Assembly: GCF_000209165.1 (NCBI RefSeq) | Contig: NC_009047.1 | Location: 930,001-994,000, forward strand | Direction of reading: 5' to 3' | Source of the DNA: Scheffersomyces stipitis CBS 6054 | Taxonomy: Eukaryota > Ascomycota > Pichiomycetes > Serinales > Debaryomycetaceae | Length of the DNA stretch: 64,000 bases | Part shown: in pieces, positions 48,120-57,595 of the stretch | Numbering within the stretch: the stretch's first letter is position 1 | How the letters are laid out: each line of letters begins with the position of its first letter | Notes under the pieces: model-generated | Database searches by the model: none | The model's input: the letters and a program-made list of their open reading frames with translations, nothing else | What the model was told of the DNA's origin: nothing | Program-made: the position numbers and the translations under genes

Positions 48120-50021
48120 ATGACAGAATCTCCTTTGCCCTCGCCATCCGGTGAACAGCCCAAGGCTTCTACCTATGATGAAAAGCCATCTTTCAACTAC
48201 GACTTGGATCTTTTCCTACTCACTAAACAATACTTAGATACCAAGAACCACCACGGTCTTGCACTCTTAGCCAGACAGAAAGGAATTCCCCCTTTTCTAA
48301 GGTTCAAGGTGTGGCCCATCTTGTTGAAATACCATCCATTTGTGCTCAATCCGTTCATCCAGCCCGATACAGACATTAAAGACGATAATAAGAACAATGC
48401 TATTAACAGCAATAACGAAACTCATGAAAACACAAAGAAACTTAACGACACTAATGATGATTCCCAACCTCGAGGCGCTTTTGACAGCAACAACATAAAC
48501 AGTAGTAGCAGCAACAGCAGCAACAGCAGCAGTAGTAATTCTAGCTCTAAGAATGAGTTGGAAGAAATCAGGCAAAAAATCAAGAAGGACTTAAGGAAGT
48601 ATATCCAGAGATTAAAGTACTCTTCAAGTATTCTTAACATTTCTGAAGTAGAGCACGAGATGTTTAACATATTGGAGTCCTCGGTGTTAAAGTTCACATT
48701 GAAGTGGGGAAAGATCATTAAGTACGATCCCTCTTTAACTTGGATAGCGCTCAACTTGGCTGAATGGTTTCCCCCGATTCCCAAGTCGGCGTGGGTTCTT
48801 CGTGGCAGAGACTCTTCTTCTCCTGACAATGCGTTGATTATCAACATCTTTGATGACTACAGCAACTACATTGACAACATCTCTGATCTTCAGACGTACC
48901 TCCACGAGTTGGTAGAAGACGAGCGCATTTCGTCAATGTCGTTCCACGATGTTTACGAGAGATTGGTGCTTGTCTTGTTGCATTCACCAGAACAGAAGAA
49001 GAAAAACAGTGGTAGTAGTAAAGACCATAGTTTCTTGCCTCCAAAGAAGATTAACAAGTCTGTCCTTCCGATCAACGGTGGTACAATCGAAGAAAGAGTA
49101 TCCTTTTTCATCTACTGTTTGCGAAAGCTTTTGCCTGAGCTCTCACAATTCTTCCACGAAGAACAGATTCTCAACAAGTTTGGCTCGCTGGACGATGAGT
49201 GGTTGATCTGGTGGTTGAAGTTTGGTGGTGCGAAGGTGTGGTCCAAGTACGATCGTGGCAGAATCTGGGACTTGCTCTTGGGCTGGAGGTTGAAAAACCC
49301 AAAGAAAAACACCTTATACTATGTAGAGAAGCTTGACAACATTGATAAGAAGTCGCTTGCTAAGTTGGGACCAGATATATTCTGGTCTTTGAGCAACGAT
49401 GAGAGCTATGGAGCTTCCAAACCAAACAACGATATGAGAAGAAACTCGTTCAAGGACTTGGTGGAGGAGTTGAACAACGACTTGCTTCTCTCGAAGCTTG
49501 ACACCAAGACAGACTCATCTACGTTGTCATCTAGAAGAGCTTCAGAAGCCAGTTCTACGACTTCAGCGGTCTCTCAGTCAACTGCCTCTTCACAGACTAC
49601 CATCGGTGATGTGGCGGTTCCTTTTTCGAAGCTTGATGCTCACATAGAATTGATTTTCATTTCGTTGGCGTTGCTTAAGTCAAAGGAAAACCTTCTTGTA
49701 GAGCTTGACCAGCACGAAATCAGACAGCTTTTGCTGAGACTTCCTTCCAAATCTTACAAGTACAAACAGAAGAAGCAGTTCGTTAAGCTGCTGTCTGACA
49801 AGAGTCTGTCGTCGACGTCTTCGGCATCATCTTCTAGTTCCTCTTCACCTCGTGTCGCTGCGTTATCACCACTGCTTCCAGCCAACGATAATACATACAA
49901 TATCATTATATCCAATGACTCGCAACACAATCATAAGGTCGACTTCATGGACAATATCATCAACGAAGCAGGTGAATTGTGGAGAAAGTGGCTCTGGCTG
50001 GAGATGATTGAGGATAGCTAG
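48120..50021 (+). CDS. OCA5: TBC-domain protein Oca5
   Basis: The frame opens at a GTG, but the first ATG is at 48120, giving 633 residues (S. cerevisiae Oca5 is 679). Oca5 is a cytosolic TBC-domain (Rab-GAP-like) protein linked to oxidant-induced cell-cycle arrest and copurifying with the Oca/Siw14 phosphatase group. The domain begins with GLALLARQKGIPPFLRFKVW (46-65), where R-x-x-x-W is the TBC opening, and continues after a poly-Asn/Ser insert (about 95-145) with ILNKFGSLDDEWLIWWLKFG and DRGRIWDLLLGWRL. A Ser-rich insert lies near 470-515 and another near 565-585. The canonical IxxDxxR and YxQ fingers are not obvious, so catalytic GAP activity is doubtful. Confidence 0.8.
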   Translation: MTESPLPSPSGEQPKASTYDEKPSFNYDLDLFLLTKQYLDTKNHHGLALLARQKGIPPFLRFKVWPILLKYHPFVLNPFIQPDTDIKDDNKNNAINSNNETHENTKKLNDTNDDSQPRGAFDSNNINSSSSNSSNSSSSNSSSKNELEEIRQKIKKDLRKYIQRLKYSSSILNISEVEHEMFNILESSVLKFTLKWGKIIKYDPSLTWIALNLAEWFPPIPKSAWVLRGRDSSSPDNALIINIFDDYSNYIDNISDLQTYLHELVEDERISSMSFHDVYERLVLVLLHSPEQKKKNSGSSKDHSFLPPKKINKSVLPINGGTIEERVSFFIYCLRKLLPELSQFFHEEQILNKFGSLDDEWLIWWLKFGGAKVWSKYDRGRIWDLLLGWRLKNPKKNTLYYVEKLDNIDKKSLAKLGPDIFWSLSNDESYGASKPNNDMRRNSFKDLVEELNNDLLLSKLDTKTDSSTLSSRRASEASSTTSAVSQSTASSQTTIGDVAVPFSKLDAHIELIFISLALLKSKENLLVELDQHEIRQLLLRLPSKSYKYKQKKQFVKLLSDKSLSSTSSASSSSSSSPRVAALSPLLPANDNTYNIIISNDSQHNHKVDFMDNIINEAGELWRKWLWLEMIEDS

Positions 50022-50470
50022 TGTATATTAGATAATAGATATGAACAGAGAGAGATAGAGAGCAAGTAGAAGTAATTGTAGTGCAACTAATACCTTATTT
50101 GTCTAGCATGGAAGGATATGAATAATATGGTTTAGTCTAATCTGTGAGCTAAAGGTTTACTGGTAAAATTCATCTATACAAAATGTCATAATTCTCTATG
50201 TTCATAATTTGAAGAAACAACCATTATGAAGTTTGGATGTGAATACAATAATATAGAGCTGTAGTGTTAGACATATGGATCTCTAGTCATGGTCAATCTT
50301 CTGAAGTAGCTTCCCTGCACTAACTAAGCCATCTACGTTTTTTTAGCGAGAACTCACAACTCTACCACCGTGCGGCTCGCCGACCCCGCGCTGAAAAATT
50401 GAAATATTTCAGTGATGAGAGATGAGGTAGCAATGACTTCTTCAACAGGCTTTCTTCACCACACAGCAAA
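50022..50470 (+). other. Spacer with NOP13 promoter
   Basis: 449 bp between OCA5 and NOP13. It contains the RRPE-like and double GATGAG elements listed separately, about 45-80 bp before the NOP13 ATG. Confidence 0.5.
50392..50426. promoter_or_regulatory. NOP13: RRPE- and PAC-type elements before NOP13
   Basis: TGAAAAATT (50392-50400), an RRPE-like element, is followed by GATGAG at 50414-50419 and 50421-50426, the core of the PAC box. This pair is the signature of ribosome-biogenesis promoters in yeasts. It lies 45-80 bp before the ATG of a nucleolar gene. Confidence 0.65.
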
Positions 50471-51727
50471 ATGGGTAATACTGACAAGAGCGCAAAGAGT
50501 GAGTCCAAGAAGGAGAAGCGTGAGCGTAAGCTCGAGAAAAAAACCAAAAAAAGATCTATTGAGGAAGAAGTTGACAAGGTAGCTGCAGAAGAGAAGAATG
50601 AAGAGTCTCAAGAGCCATCTACCGAAGCTGAAAACACACAAGCCTCTGCTCCAAAGCATGCCGATTTCGAAGAGTTAGAAATCGACTTAAGCGCAGGAGT
50701 TCCTCTTTCGAAGAAGCAGCTGCGTTTGTTAAAGAAAGGGAAGTTGGACTTGGAAAGACTTGCTAAGAAGCATCCAGTTCCCAAACCAGAGCTTACTGAA
50801 GAGGAAAAGCTTGCCCAGGAGGAAGAAGATAAGAAGAAGTCCAAGAAGTCAGAGTTTGCAGTATGGATCGGAAACTTATCGTTCGATACTACTAAAGAGG
50901 ACTTGGTTCGTTTTATTGTCGGAAAGACAGCTCACAATGGAGAAGACGACTCTCAGTTAATCAAGATCGAAGAAGCAGATATCACCAGAGTGAACTTACC
51001 CAAGAAGGAAAACAAAATCAAGGGATTTGCATATATTGATTTGCCCAGTGCCGTACATGTGACCAGTGTAGTTGCTTTGAGCGAATCTCCTTTGAACGGA
51101 AGAAAGTTGTTGATCAAGAATGCCAACTCGTTTGAAGGTAGACCAGCTGCTGCTGTTGCTCCCTTGTCGAAAAATCCACCTTCTCGTATTCTTTTCGTAG
51201 GAAATTTGTCGTTTGACACTAGTGAAGATAACTTGGAAGAACACTTCCGTCACTGTGGTGAAATTGTTCGTATAAGAATGGCTACATTTGAAGATACCGG
51301 TAAGTGTAAGGGCTTCGCATTCATTGACTTTAAAGACGAAACCGGTCCTACCGCTGCGTTGAAGTCGAAGTTGGCCAAGAAGTTGATCAACAGACCGCTC
51401 AGATTAGAATATGGTGAAGACAGATCTAAAAGAAACCCTAATCATATCAGAAAGGCAGAAGTTCAAGAAGGAGAAGTTGACGATTTTGCTCCTGTCAGAG
51501 AAAGACCTGCTGCAAGAGAAAGACCTGCTAGAGAAGCTCCAAATTTCGAGAATAGTAACTACGAGAAACCACAAAGAGCATCATCAACTCCTAAGAAGAG
51601 AGTATTCAGAGACGATAATCATAACCACAGCAATAAGAGAGTCAAGTCGTCGGTAGCTTTGGCCACAGCACAGAGAGCCAGTGCCGCCATTGTTCCATCT
51701 TCAGGTAAGAAGATCACATTTGACTAG
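50471..51727 (+). CDS. NOP13: Nucleolar RNA-binding protein Nop13
   Basis: A 418-residue protein with two RRM domains, found in pre-60S particles and the nucleolus in S. cerevisiae (403 residues). The N-terminus is Lys/Glu-rich with a conserved block EIDLSAGVPLSKKQLRLLKK (about 73-92). RRM1 (about 130-218) has RNP2-like VWIGNLSF and RNP1-like IKGFAYIDL; RRM2 (about 236-318) has ILFVGNLSF and CKGFAFIDF. The tail is basic with RERPAARERPAR and TPKKRVFRDD, a likely nucleolar/RNA-binding segment. The order and the block before RRM1 are specific to Nop13 and separate it from Nop12. PAC and RRPE-like elements precede it. Confidence 0.88.
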   Translation: MGNTDKSAKSESKKEKRERKLEKKTKKRSIEEEVDKVAAEEKNEESQEPSTEAENTQASAPKHADFEELEIDLSAGVPLSKKQLRLLKKGKLDLERLAKKHPVPKPELTEEEKLAQEEEDKKKSKKSEFAVWIGNLSFDTTKEDLVRFIVGKTAHNGEDDSQLIKIEEADITRVNLPKKENKIKGFAYIDLPSAVHVTSVVALSESPLNGRKLLIKNANSFEGRPAAAVAPLSKNPPSRILFVGNLSFDTSEDNLEEHFRHCGEIVRIRMATFEDTGKCKGFAFIDFKDETGPTAALKSKLAKKLINRPLRLEYGEDRSKRNPNHIRKAEVQEGEVDDFAPVRERPAARERPAREAPNFENSNYEKPQRASSTPKKRVFRDDNHNHSNKRVKSSVALATAQRASAAIVPSSGKKITFD

Positions 51728-51979
51728 AAAGGCATGTATAATAGAAATTTAATAGAAGATTAGATACAAAAGTTGAGAACAGTATTCAAGTAAAAAGAAA
51801 GCTCTCACATAGTATATTCAAAGTAATACAGAGTGTGTAAAGTACCCAAACTAGTAGAAGAATGGCACCGGCAATAATAACAAAACGTATATAATATAAA
51901 AAATCGGTCTTATCAAATAACAAAATCGGCTGAGAAGTTACTTTCAACTACAACTTCAAAGTCGTTCATATCAATCATA

Positions 51980-54900
51980 TTAGGCCCTCACATGTTTGGC
52001 ATATTCAGCACTGTTGACTTCAAAGTAGTCAGGATTGCCTTTATTAGCCTCGAACTCTTCATCATCAACTTCCTCATAAATAGAATAAGTATCATAGTCA
52101 GATTCCGGTTCAACTACAGCAGTAGTCTTCGTGACAGACTGTTTTCTTTCTTGATCAGTAACATCTTTCACCTTGTGAAGATGATTGGAGGGATCTTCAG
52201 CAGCAGCTGAATCAGCAAAAGGATCAGCTGCTGGCTCAGGGGTTTCTCCTGGTATAGCAGTAACACCGAGAGGCTCCTTCTTAGAAACCTTCTGGACTCC
52301 TGCCTTCACATCTTTCTTAGGTTCTTTTGCTTCTTTTTCGCCTCCGAACCCACTCAATCTTCTTCCAAAGTGTTTGATTTTATTCGACAAGCTTCCAGTT
52401 CTCTCGATCTTAGATTCAAGACCGTCAGCTACCTTTGGAACAGAAGCACCTTTAGAAGCCCCTACGACTCCGTTTCCTACAGCTTTCGAAGTATCCACAG
52501 CTCCGTTTCCAAGTGCAGCAGCAGTAGCAGCCGCAACTCCAGCTACTCCAGCTACTCCAGCTACACCTCCTACAACAGCACTCTTAGAGATGGGCTTCTC
52601 GGCCGCTACTTCAGGTTCAACTCTTACTTCAGGGATGGCTCGTTTACCAGATTCTGGCAAGTCATTGCTAACCCCTAAAAAAGACTTATGCTCGTCTTTC
52701 TTGACCGAACGGTACAATTCGTCGTCGTCCAACTCGATCTGTTTGGTCAATCGCGCGACTTCCAATTCTCTTTCTTCGATCAAATGTTGAATGTCGTCAA
52801 GCTCTGTAGGTTTAGCGACTTCGCTGGCCAACCGAGACTTCTCTTCTCGTAAATTCTTGATCTTACGCAAGTTGTCAACCTCTTCAAGAAGTCTGTCCTT
52901 TTGGAGCTCTTCTAATTCAAGCTTCTTCTTGTACAAGTTCAATCTGGCATCGTGTTCTTCCTTCAAACGCTCGATTTCGTCTAACTTGGCCTGGGCAGTT
53001 CTCTCGGCTTCAAGCTTTTCAGCGTCAATCTGAGCCTGTTTCTTTGCTTTAAGCTCTTCGATTTCAGCTAAAAGTTGTACATACTCAGCATCTTCACGAC
53101 TCTTTCTCTCTTTGTACTTTCGCTCAATTTCGTCACGTTCAGTAAGTAACTGCTGCTCCTCTTCTTCACGCTGCTTGAGTCTCTGCTGTCTCTGGAATTC
53201 TGGGTCATCCTTGAGACGTTCAGCTTCTTCTCTTTCTGCCTGTTTCTTCAAAAGGCCCTCCTTTTCTTCCCATTCAGCTTGCTCCTTTTCTAAGCGCTCC
53301 TTTTCTTCGGCGTCCTTCTTCGCTTGTCTTTCTCTCTCTTCTGCTTCCTTCTTCTCCTGTCTTTCTCTCTCTTCTGCTTCTTCCTTTTCCTTGATTTCTC
53401 TTTCTTCCTTGATTCGTTGCCTTTCAAGCTCGTCCTGAACTCTCTTAGTTTCAGCAGCTTCTTGGGCTTCAATTCTCTGCTTTTCGTGATCTCTTGCAAC
53501 CTGAGCTGCAATGTCTTTCTTTTCGACAGTCCAGTCTTCAAAAGTCTTTTTGGCGTCAGATAATCTCAGACTACGAACTTCTCTGTCGCCCTTCAAAGAA
53601 GCCAATTTGGCCCCATAAGCAGCTAATGCTCCTGCAAGAAGGCCCACCTCAGCAGTAAGCTTCGTGTGAGACTCCTTCTTTGCAGAAACAGCCTGTTTAC
53701 TCTTGGCGATGTTCGAATCAAGTTCGTCCTTAGTGGCCAAATTCTTGCTAACTGCCTCCTGTTTCTCGGTGAACTTGGCCTTGAGCTCGTCAAGTCTGGC
53801 AATCTCAGCATTGTAGGCAGTAGTGAGCTCTTCAATCTGAGTCAGCAACTCAGAGTTCTTATTATCCAAACCAGATTTTTTCTCCTGTAATTCTTCGATC
53901 TCAGTAGTCGTCTTCTCCTGGTTGAGCTTAGCGTCTTCCAACTCCTGTTTTTTGGTGGCCTCTAACTCCTCGTGGTTCTTGAGAAGGGTCTCGTGATCTA
54001 CGCCATGCTTCTCAATAGCCTTGGCTTCTCTGTCGGCATACTCAGTGTTGGCAGTTTCGATTTCACCTTCAGTTTGGGTCTTGAAATCAAGAGCGTTCTT
54101 TTCGGCATTCCTCTGGAGACGAGTGATGTCAGCGATCTTGTCGTCAATATCCTTGTCGAACTTCTCCTTCTTCTTGCCGAGTTTTCTGACGTGTTTGTCA
54201 AACTCTGCAAGCAACTTATTCTCATGCGACTTGACCTTGCCAGAAATCTCTTGTTGTCTCTTGATCTCGTCTTCGCTTCTAGTCTTCTTAACTTCATCGT
54301 CGATGTTGGCGAGAACAGGAGCGACTCTGGCGGCAGCAATAGCAAGCAACTGTTCCTGTGACATTTTCAAGCCAGAGCCCAAGTCTACAACCTTGTTTGG
54401 ATCTTCGATTCTACGGCTTACAGAGTCAATGGCAGTGGCATTGAGCGCTTCGTAACGGTTTAACAAGAGTGGTTTGTCCTTTAATTGTTCGACCACTTCT
54501 TTGTTCTTGTCATCTACGGGTTCAAATGCCTTCTTGGCTTCAGCAACAGGTTCCTCAGCGATTTCATCAGCTTCAGCTTCAGCAGCCTCCGTTTCCGGTT
54601 CAACTTCTGGTAATTCGGCTTCAGCATCTTGTTCAACTGTCTTAGCTTCAGTAGCCTCTGTTTCTGGTTCAACAACCTCAGCTTCAGTTTCTGGTTCAAC
54701 TTCTTCAGCAACTTCTTCTTCGTTTGCACCATCAACTTCAGCTTCAGGTTCACCTTCTTCAACAGGTTCCTTTACTTCCTTGTCTGCGTCAGCCTCTGCG
54801 TCTTCTCCATCTGCCTCCTCGTCTGCTTCTCCATCAGCAGCTACCTTGTCTTCGGCTTCCTTTTCTTCGGCTTCCTTTTCTTCTTCAGCTTTCTTTTCCT

Positions 54901-55120
54901 CGGCCAATCTCTTTTTTTCGGCCTCTAACGTAGGATGGACAGTAAACTTGGTAGGAACCTTGATATGCTCAAGCTTGTTGGACTCCTTGTACTGCTTCAA
55001 GGCGCTAGTCTTCTTGTCCTTGTCGGAACCGCTCCGGAATGGAGAGACCCATGACGAGCCGGAAGTCAACTTCTTCAACCGGGATTGCTTAGCTGGAGTG
55101 TCGCTGACAGTCTCAGACAT
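51980..55120 (-). CDS. Large coiled-coil protein, possibly eisosomal (Eis1-like)
   Basis: A 1046-residue highly charged protein. Residues 1-65 are basic and Ser-rich. Residues 70-205 are very acidic with repeated EPETEA units. A block GSGLKMSQEQLLAIAAARVA then PVLANIDDEV (about 245-280) resembles the conserved LSPEDITKIASGLISPVLGE region of S. cerevisiae Eis1 and its relative YKL050C, which sit at plasma-membrane eisosomes. Coiled coil follows to about 800, ending in EERERQ/KKEAEERERQ heptads. After it come a repeated GVAGVAG stretch, a Pro/Ala linker and a Tyr-rich C-terminus (YDTYSIYEEVDDEEF...YAKHVRA). The Eis1 link is from memory of one motif. Compositional bias alone could mimic other coiled-coil families. 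Confidence 0.6.
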   Translation of the reverse strand: MSETVSDTPAKQSRLKKLTSGSSWVSPFRSGSDKDKKTSALKQYKESNKLEHIKVPTKFTVHPTLEAEKKRLAEEKKAEEEKEAEEKEAEDKVAADGEADEEADGEDAEADADKEVKEPVEEGEPEAEVDGANEEEVAEEVEPETEAEVVEPETEATEAKTVEQDAEAELPEVEPETEAAEAEADEIAEEPVAEAKKAFEPVDDKNKEVVEQLKDKPLLLNRYEALNATAIDSVSRRIEDPNKVVDLGSGLKMSQEQLLAIAAARVAPVLANIDDEVKKTRSEDEIKRQQEISGKVKSHENKLLAEFDKHVRKLGKKKEKFDKDIDDKIADITRLQRNAEKNALDFKTQTEGEIETANTEYADREAKAIEKHGVDHETLLKNHEELEATKKQELEDAKLNQEKTTTEIEELQEKKSGLDNKNSELLTQIEELTTAYNAEIARLDELKAKFTEKQEAVSKNLATKDELDSNIAKSKQAVSAKKESHTKLTAEVGLLAGALAAYGAKLASLKGDREVRSLRLSDAKKTFEDWTVEKKDIAAQVARDHEKQRIEAQEAAETKRVQDELERQRIKEEREIKEKEEAEERERQEKKEAEERERQAKKDAEEKERLEKEQAEWEEKEGLLKKQAEREEAERLKDDPEFQRQQRLKQREEEEQQLLTERDEIERKYKERKSREDAEYVQLLAEIEELKAKKQAQIDAEKLEAERTAQAKLDEIERLKEEHDARLNLYKKKLELEELQKDRLLEEVDNLRKIKNLREEKSRLASEVAKPTELDDIQHLIEERELEVARLTKQIELDDDELYRSVKKDEHKSFLGVSNDLPESGKRAIPEVRVEPEVAAEKPISKSAVVGGVAGVAGVAGVAAATAAALGNGAVDTSKAVGNGVVGASKGASVPKVADGLESKIERTGSLSNKIKHFGRRLSGFGGEKEAKEPKKDVKAGVQKVSKKEPLGVTAIPGETPEPAADPFADSAAAEDPSNHLHKVKDVTDQERKQSVTKTTAVVEPESDYDTYSIYEEVDDEEFEANKGNPDYFEVNSAEYAKHVRA

Positions 55121-57595
55121 TCTGCGGGTATTGCTGGAAGGGATAGGTCACTTATACAATTAATATGATTATTTAGCAATAGAGCAGAATAGTAGCAATA
55201 GATGAATTCTTAGTATTCTTCAATTCAACGGCAGGGCTTCTACTTTATCAATTAGTCGTTATCAGAGTAATGTGAAGAACTTGATTAATAAACTATTTGA
55301 GATTCGACAAATTCTTGAAATTTTGGAATGGTTCCAAATGTCAATTCGTCAAAAATGAGTTCTTCGGTATTTCAATTGTCAATTCAAACTCAATCCAGAA
55401 ATGTGAATTCGTGAGTGAATTCTATGGGACTCGACGGATGTGGACGGCGACAAACTTCCGCTGGTGTTTCTGCTTTCAAAGAGAAACAAACTCAATTGCT
55501 GATAGTGGGAAAGAAAAAGAGTAGAAAATTCACCAGGCTCAAATTCCAATTCCACTTCAGCGACTGAAAAAGGGGTGATAGTTGAAGATAAGTTGAAATT
55601 TGGGTGAGTTCCGAGGTGACTCCCGAGGGCGCCACGACCGGTAGCCTCAAGCTTACGTCATAGACACAGAATCACTTGGTAGAGAACAAAACTATGGTGG
55701 GAGGATGGTGCGAGAAAAGTGTCTGCGGCGGGGAGTACGGTTGTGCCGTGGCTCTCTCTGCATAGAGTCGGGTGATTACAAGTTCCGAGGAGTCGGATTT
55801 CGTGTTCCGGGAGGTCGGCTTGCCACATCCTGCCGCATTTCTCCTGTACCATGCCATTCCTCGAGAATGACAATGGAGCTGGCTGCTCGCAGTCTTCTCT
55901 TTCCTATTTGGTCGTAATTGAAAACCAAACTGTAAATTTTTGCTTATGTCAGCATTTCCAGGAAGTGGCTGCAACAGCAAAAAATAGAACAAATGGAAGC
56001 AAAGGCTCCCGTTTATGTGAACAGATCAGTGAGTACTCTTGGTGTATGGATCTAACTCTGAACAAGAACTAACGACAATTGAGCCGGTTCGGGATCACAA
56101 TATCAAAAAAAAAGATCAAAAAAAAACCCCTGGCTATCATCCGAACCCGATTAATCTACTTTATTGTCAAGTATTCCACCGCATAGGGCAGCATTTCAAT
56201 GTACGGCTCATCCGGTGTATCTGGGTTCAGAGACTAGTGCCACAGAAGTTTGAAAGTTGTAGGAAGTTCCTCTGGTCCCTTTTGTCCAGTTAGAATCGGA
56301 GACATCCATCTTTCCAGCTACAATTCATACTTCTTGGGTGCGGTGTCGGCGTTTCCCCTTCAGGCCTACCGCTAAAATTCTGTGAGAACGCGACATTAGG
56401 GAGATAAGCATTGTCGTCGAATGTCGCACATGTGTCAAGGCGATAACTTCATCTCCCCACAAGATTACGGAACACACGCCTTGCACCCACTTCTAAAAAT
56501 ACATTTTGTAGACTATCAGGCTCTGGAAGTAATACCTAGACTCTGCCGTCTACAATGGCAGTTGCAGAAGCTTCCTTTCAGTTCAGCTAATGGAAAATTC
56601 AGGATTTGCCCGTATTGTCTCACTGATACTGAATCTGAAGTGGACAAATCTGCGTCTGAACTGAAAATTTCTCTCCCAGCACAAATTTCAAATTCTAAAA
56701 AATTCCAACTCATCAAAATCACATCCGCAATATGCTTTCAGTACATAGCCTTAACGAAAGGTATCCTTTTGACTCTGGCCACTGGATGGACATACAGACA
56801 TTTGTGTACTGCTAGTTATGGCAGTGTCGTGGCCGAGCACGACATTCGACGACATGTATGTTCGCATTTTCGTACGGGAAAATTTTTGGATTTTGGAAAG
56901 TTCCATTATCACGAATTTTCGCTAGTAGCAAAGGCAAAAGACGATTAGACAATTGTCTTCTCTAGAACTTGAACATAACTTGTTAGCTTGTTCTAGTAAC
57001 CGTCTGCTCGGTTGCAATAGGCATTACATCATAGTGCTTTAGGATCGTGTCGACCCACTTCCATTTGTGTAACCGCATCCAAGGGCCTTTCTCTTCCTTA
57101 GAGATTTACCAAGCTCAGGAAATACTAATCTGTCAGCTTCTGACTTTTTTCAAATTGTTACTTCTGGTGACACGAACAATATCAATTCTGCGCTAGTGAC
57201 AATATTGTATGTCAATATTTGTACTGATTACGACTATTGATCCTTTGTGAAGTCTTTAGTTGTTGTACTATAAGCACAAGACTGGTTCGAAGATCATTTA
57301 GGAATTCAATTGACAAAAGTGACATAACAAATCAAGATTGAGCAATATCTGTGTCATTGCTAAGATCAATTGAAAATTGTGACATACCATAGAATCATAG
57401 TACAAAGTTATAAAGAAACTAATTGTCATTCCAAAAGACACAAACACTAGACCATAGTATCTTTCATCTTTCTATTCATTGGTCACATTTTTTCGATTTT
57501 CCGACATTAAGCACTTCAGGTGTTTATCATTGTAATCATCGAATTCATATCGCTTCGAAATATATCTATCATCACAAGGTCATATCTTCATCGAA
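55121..57595. other. 2.5-kb divergent intergenic region
   Basis: Between the coiled-coil gene (-) and MDS3 (+). The longest frame is 175 codons at 56421-56948, starting with ATG, with Cys-rich composition and no similarity I recognise. Two oligo-A runs lie near 56105-56130. The 400 bp before MDS3 is A/T-rich with repeated TTGTGACATA-like strings (57315-57390). No tRNA is found. Confidence 0.5.

Noticed and set aside
52185..54928. Several long Ser-rich plus-strand frames opposite the coiled-coil gene
   Set aside because: They are the expected antisense of Glu/Lys/Ala-rich codons; no ATG-initiated domain is recognisable.
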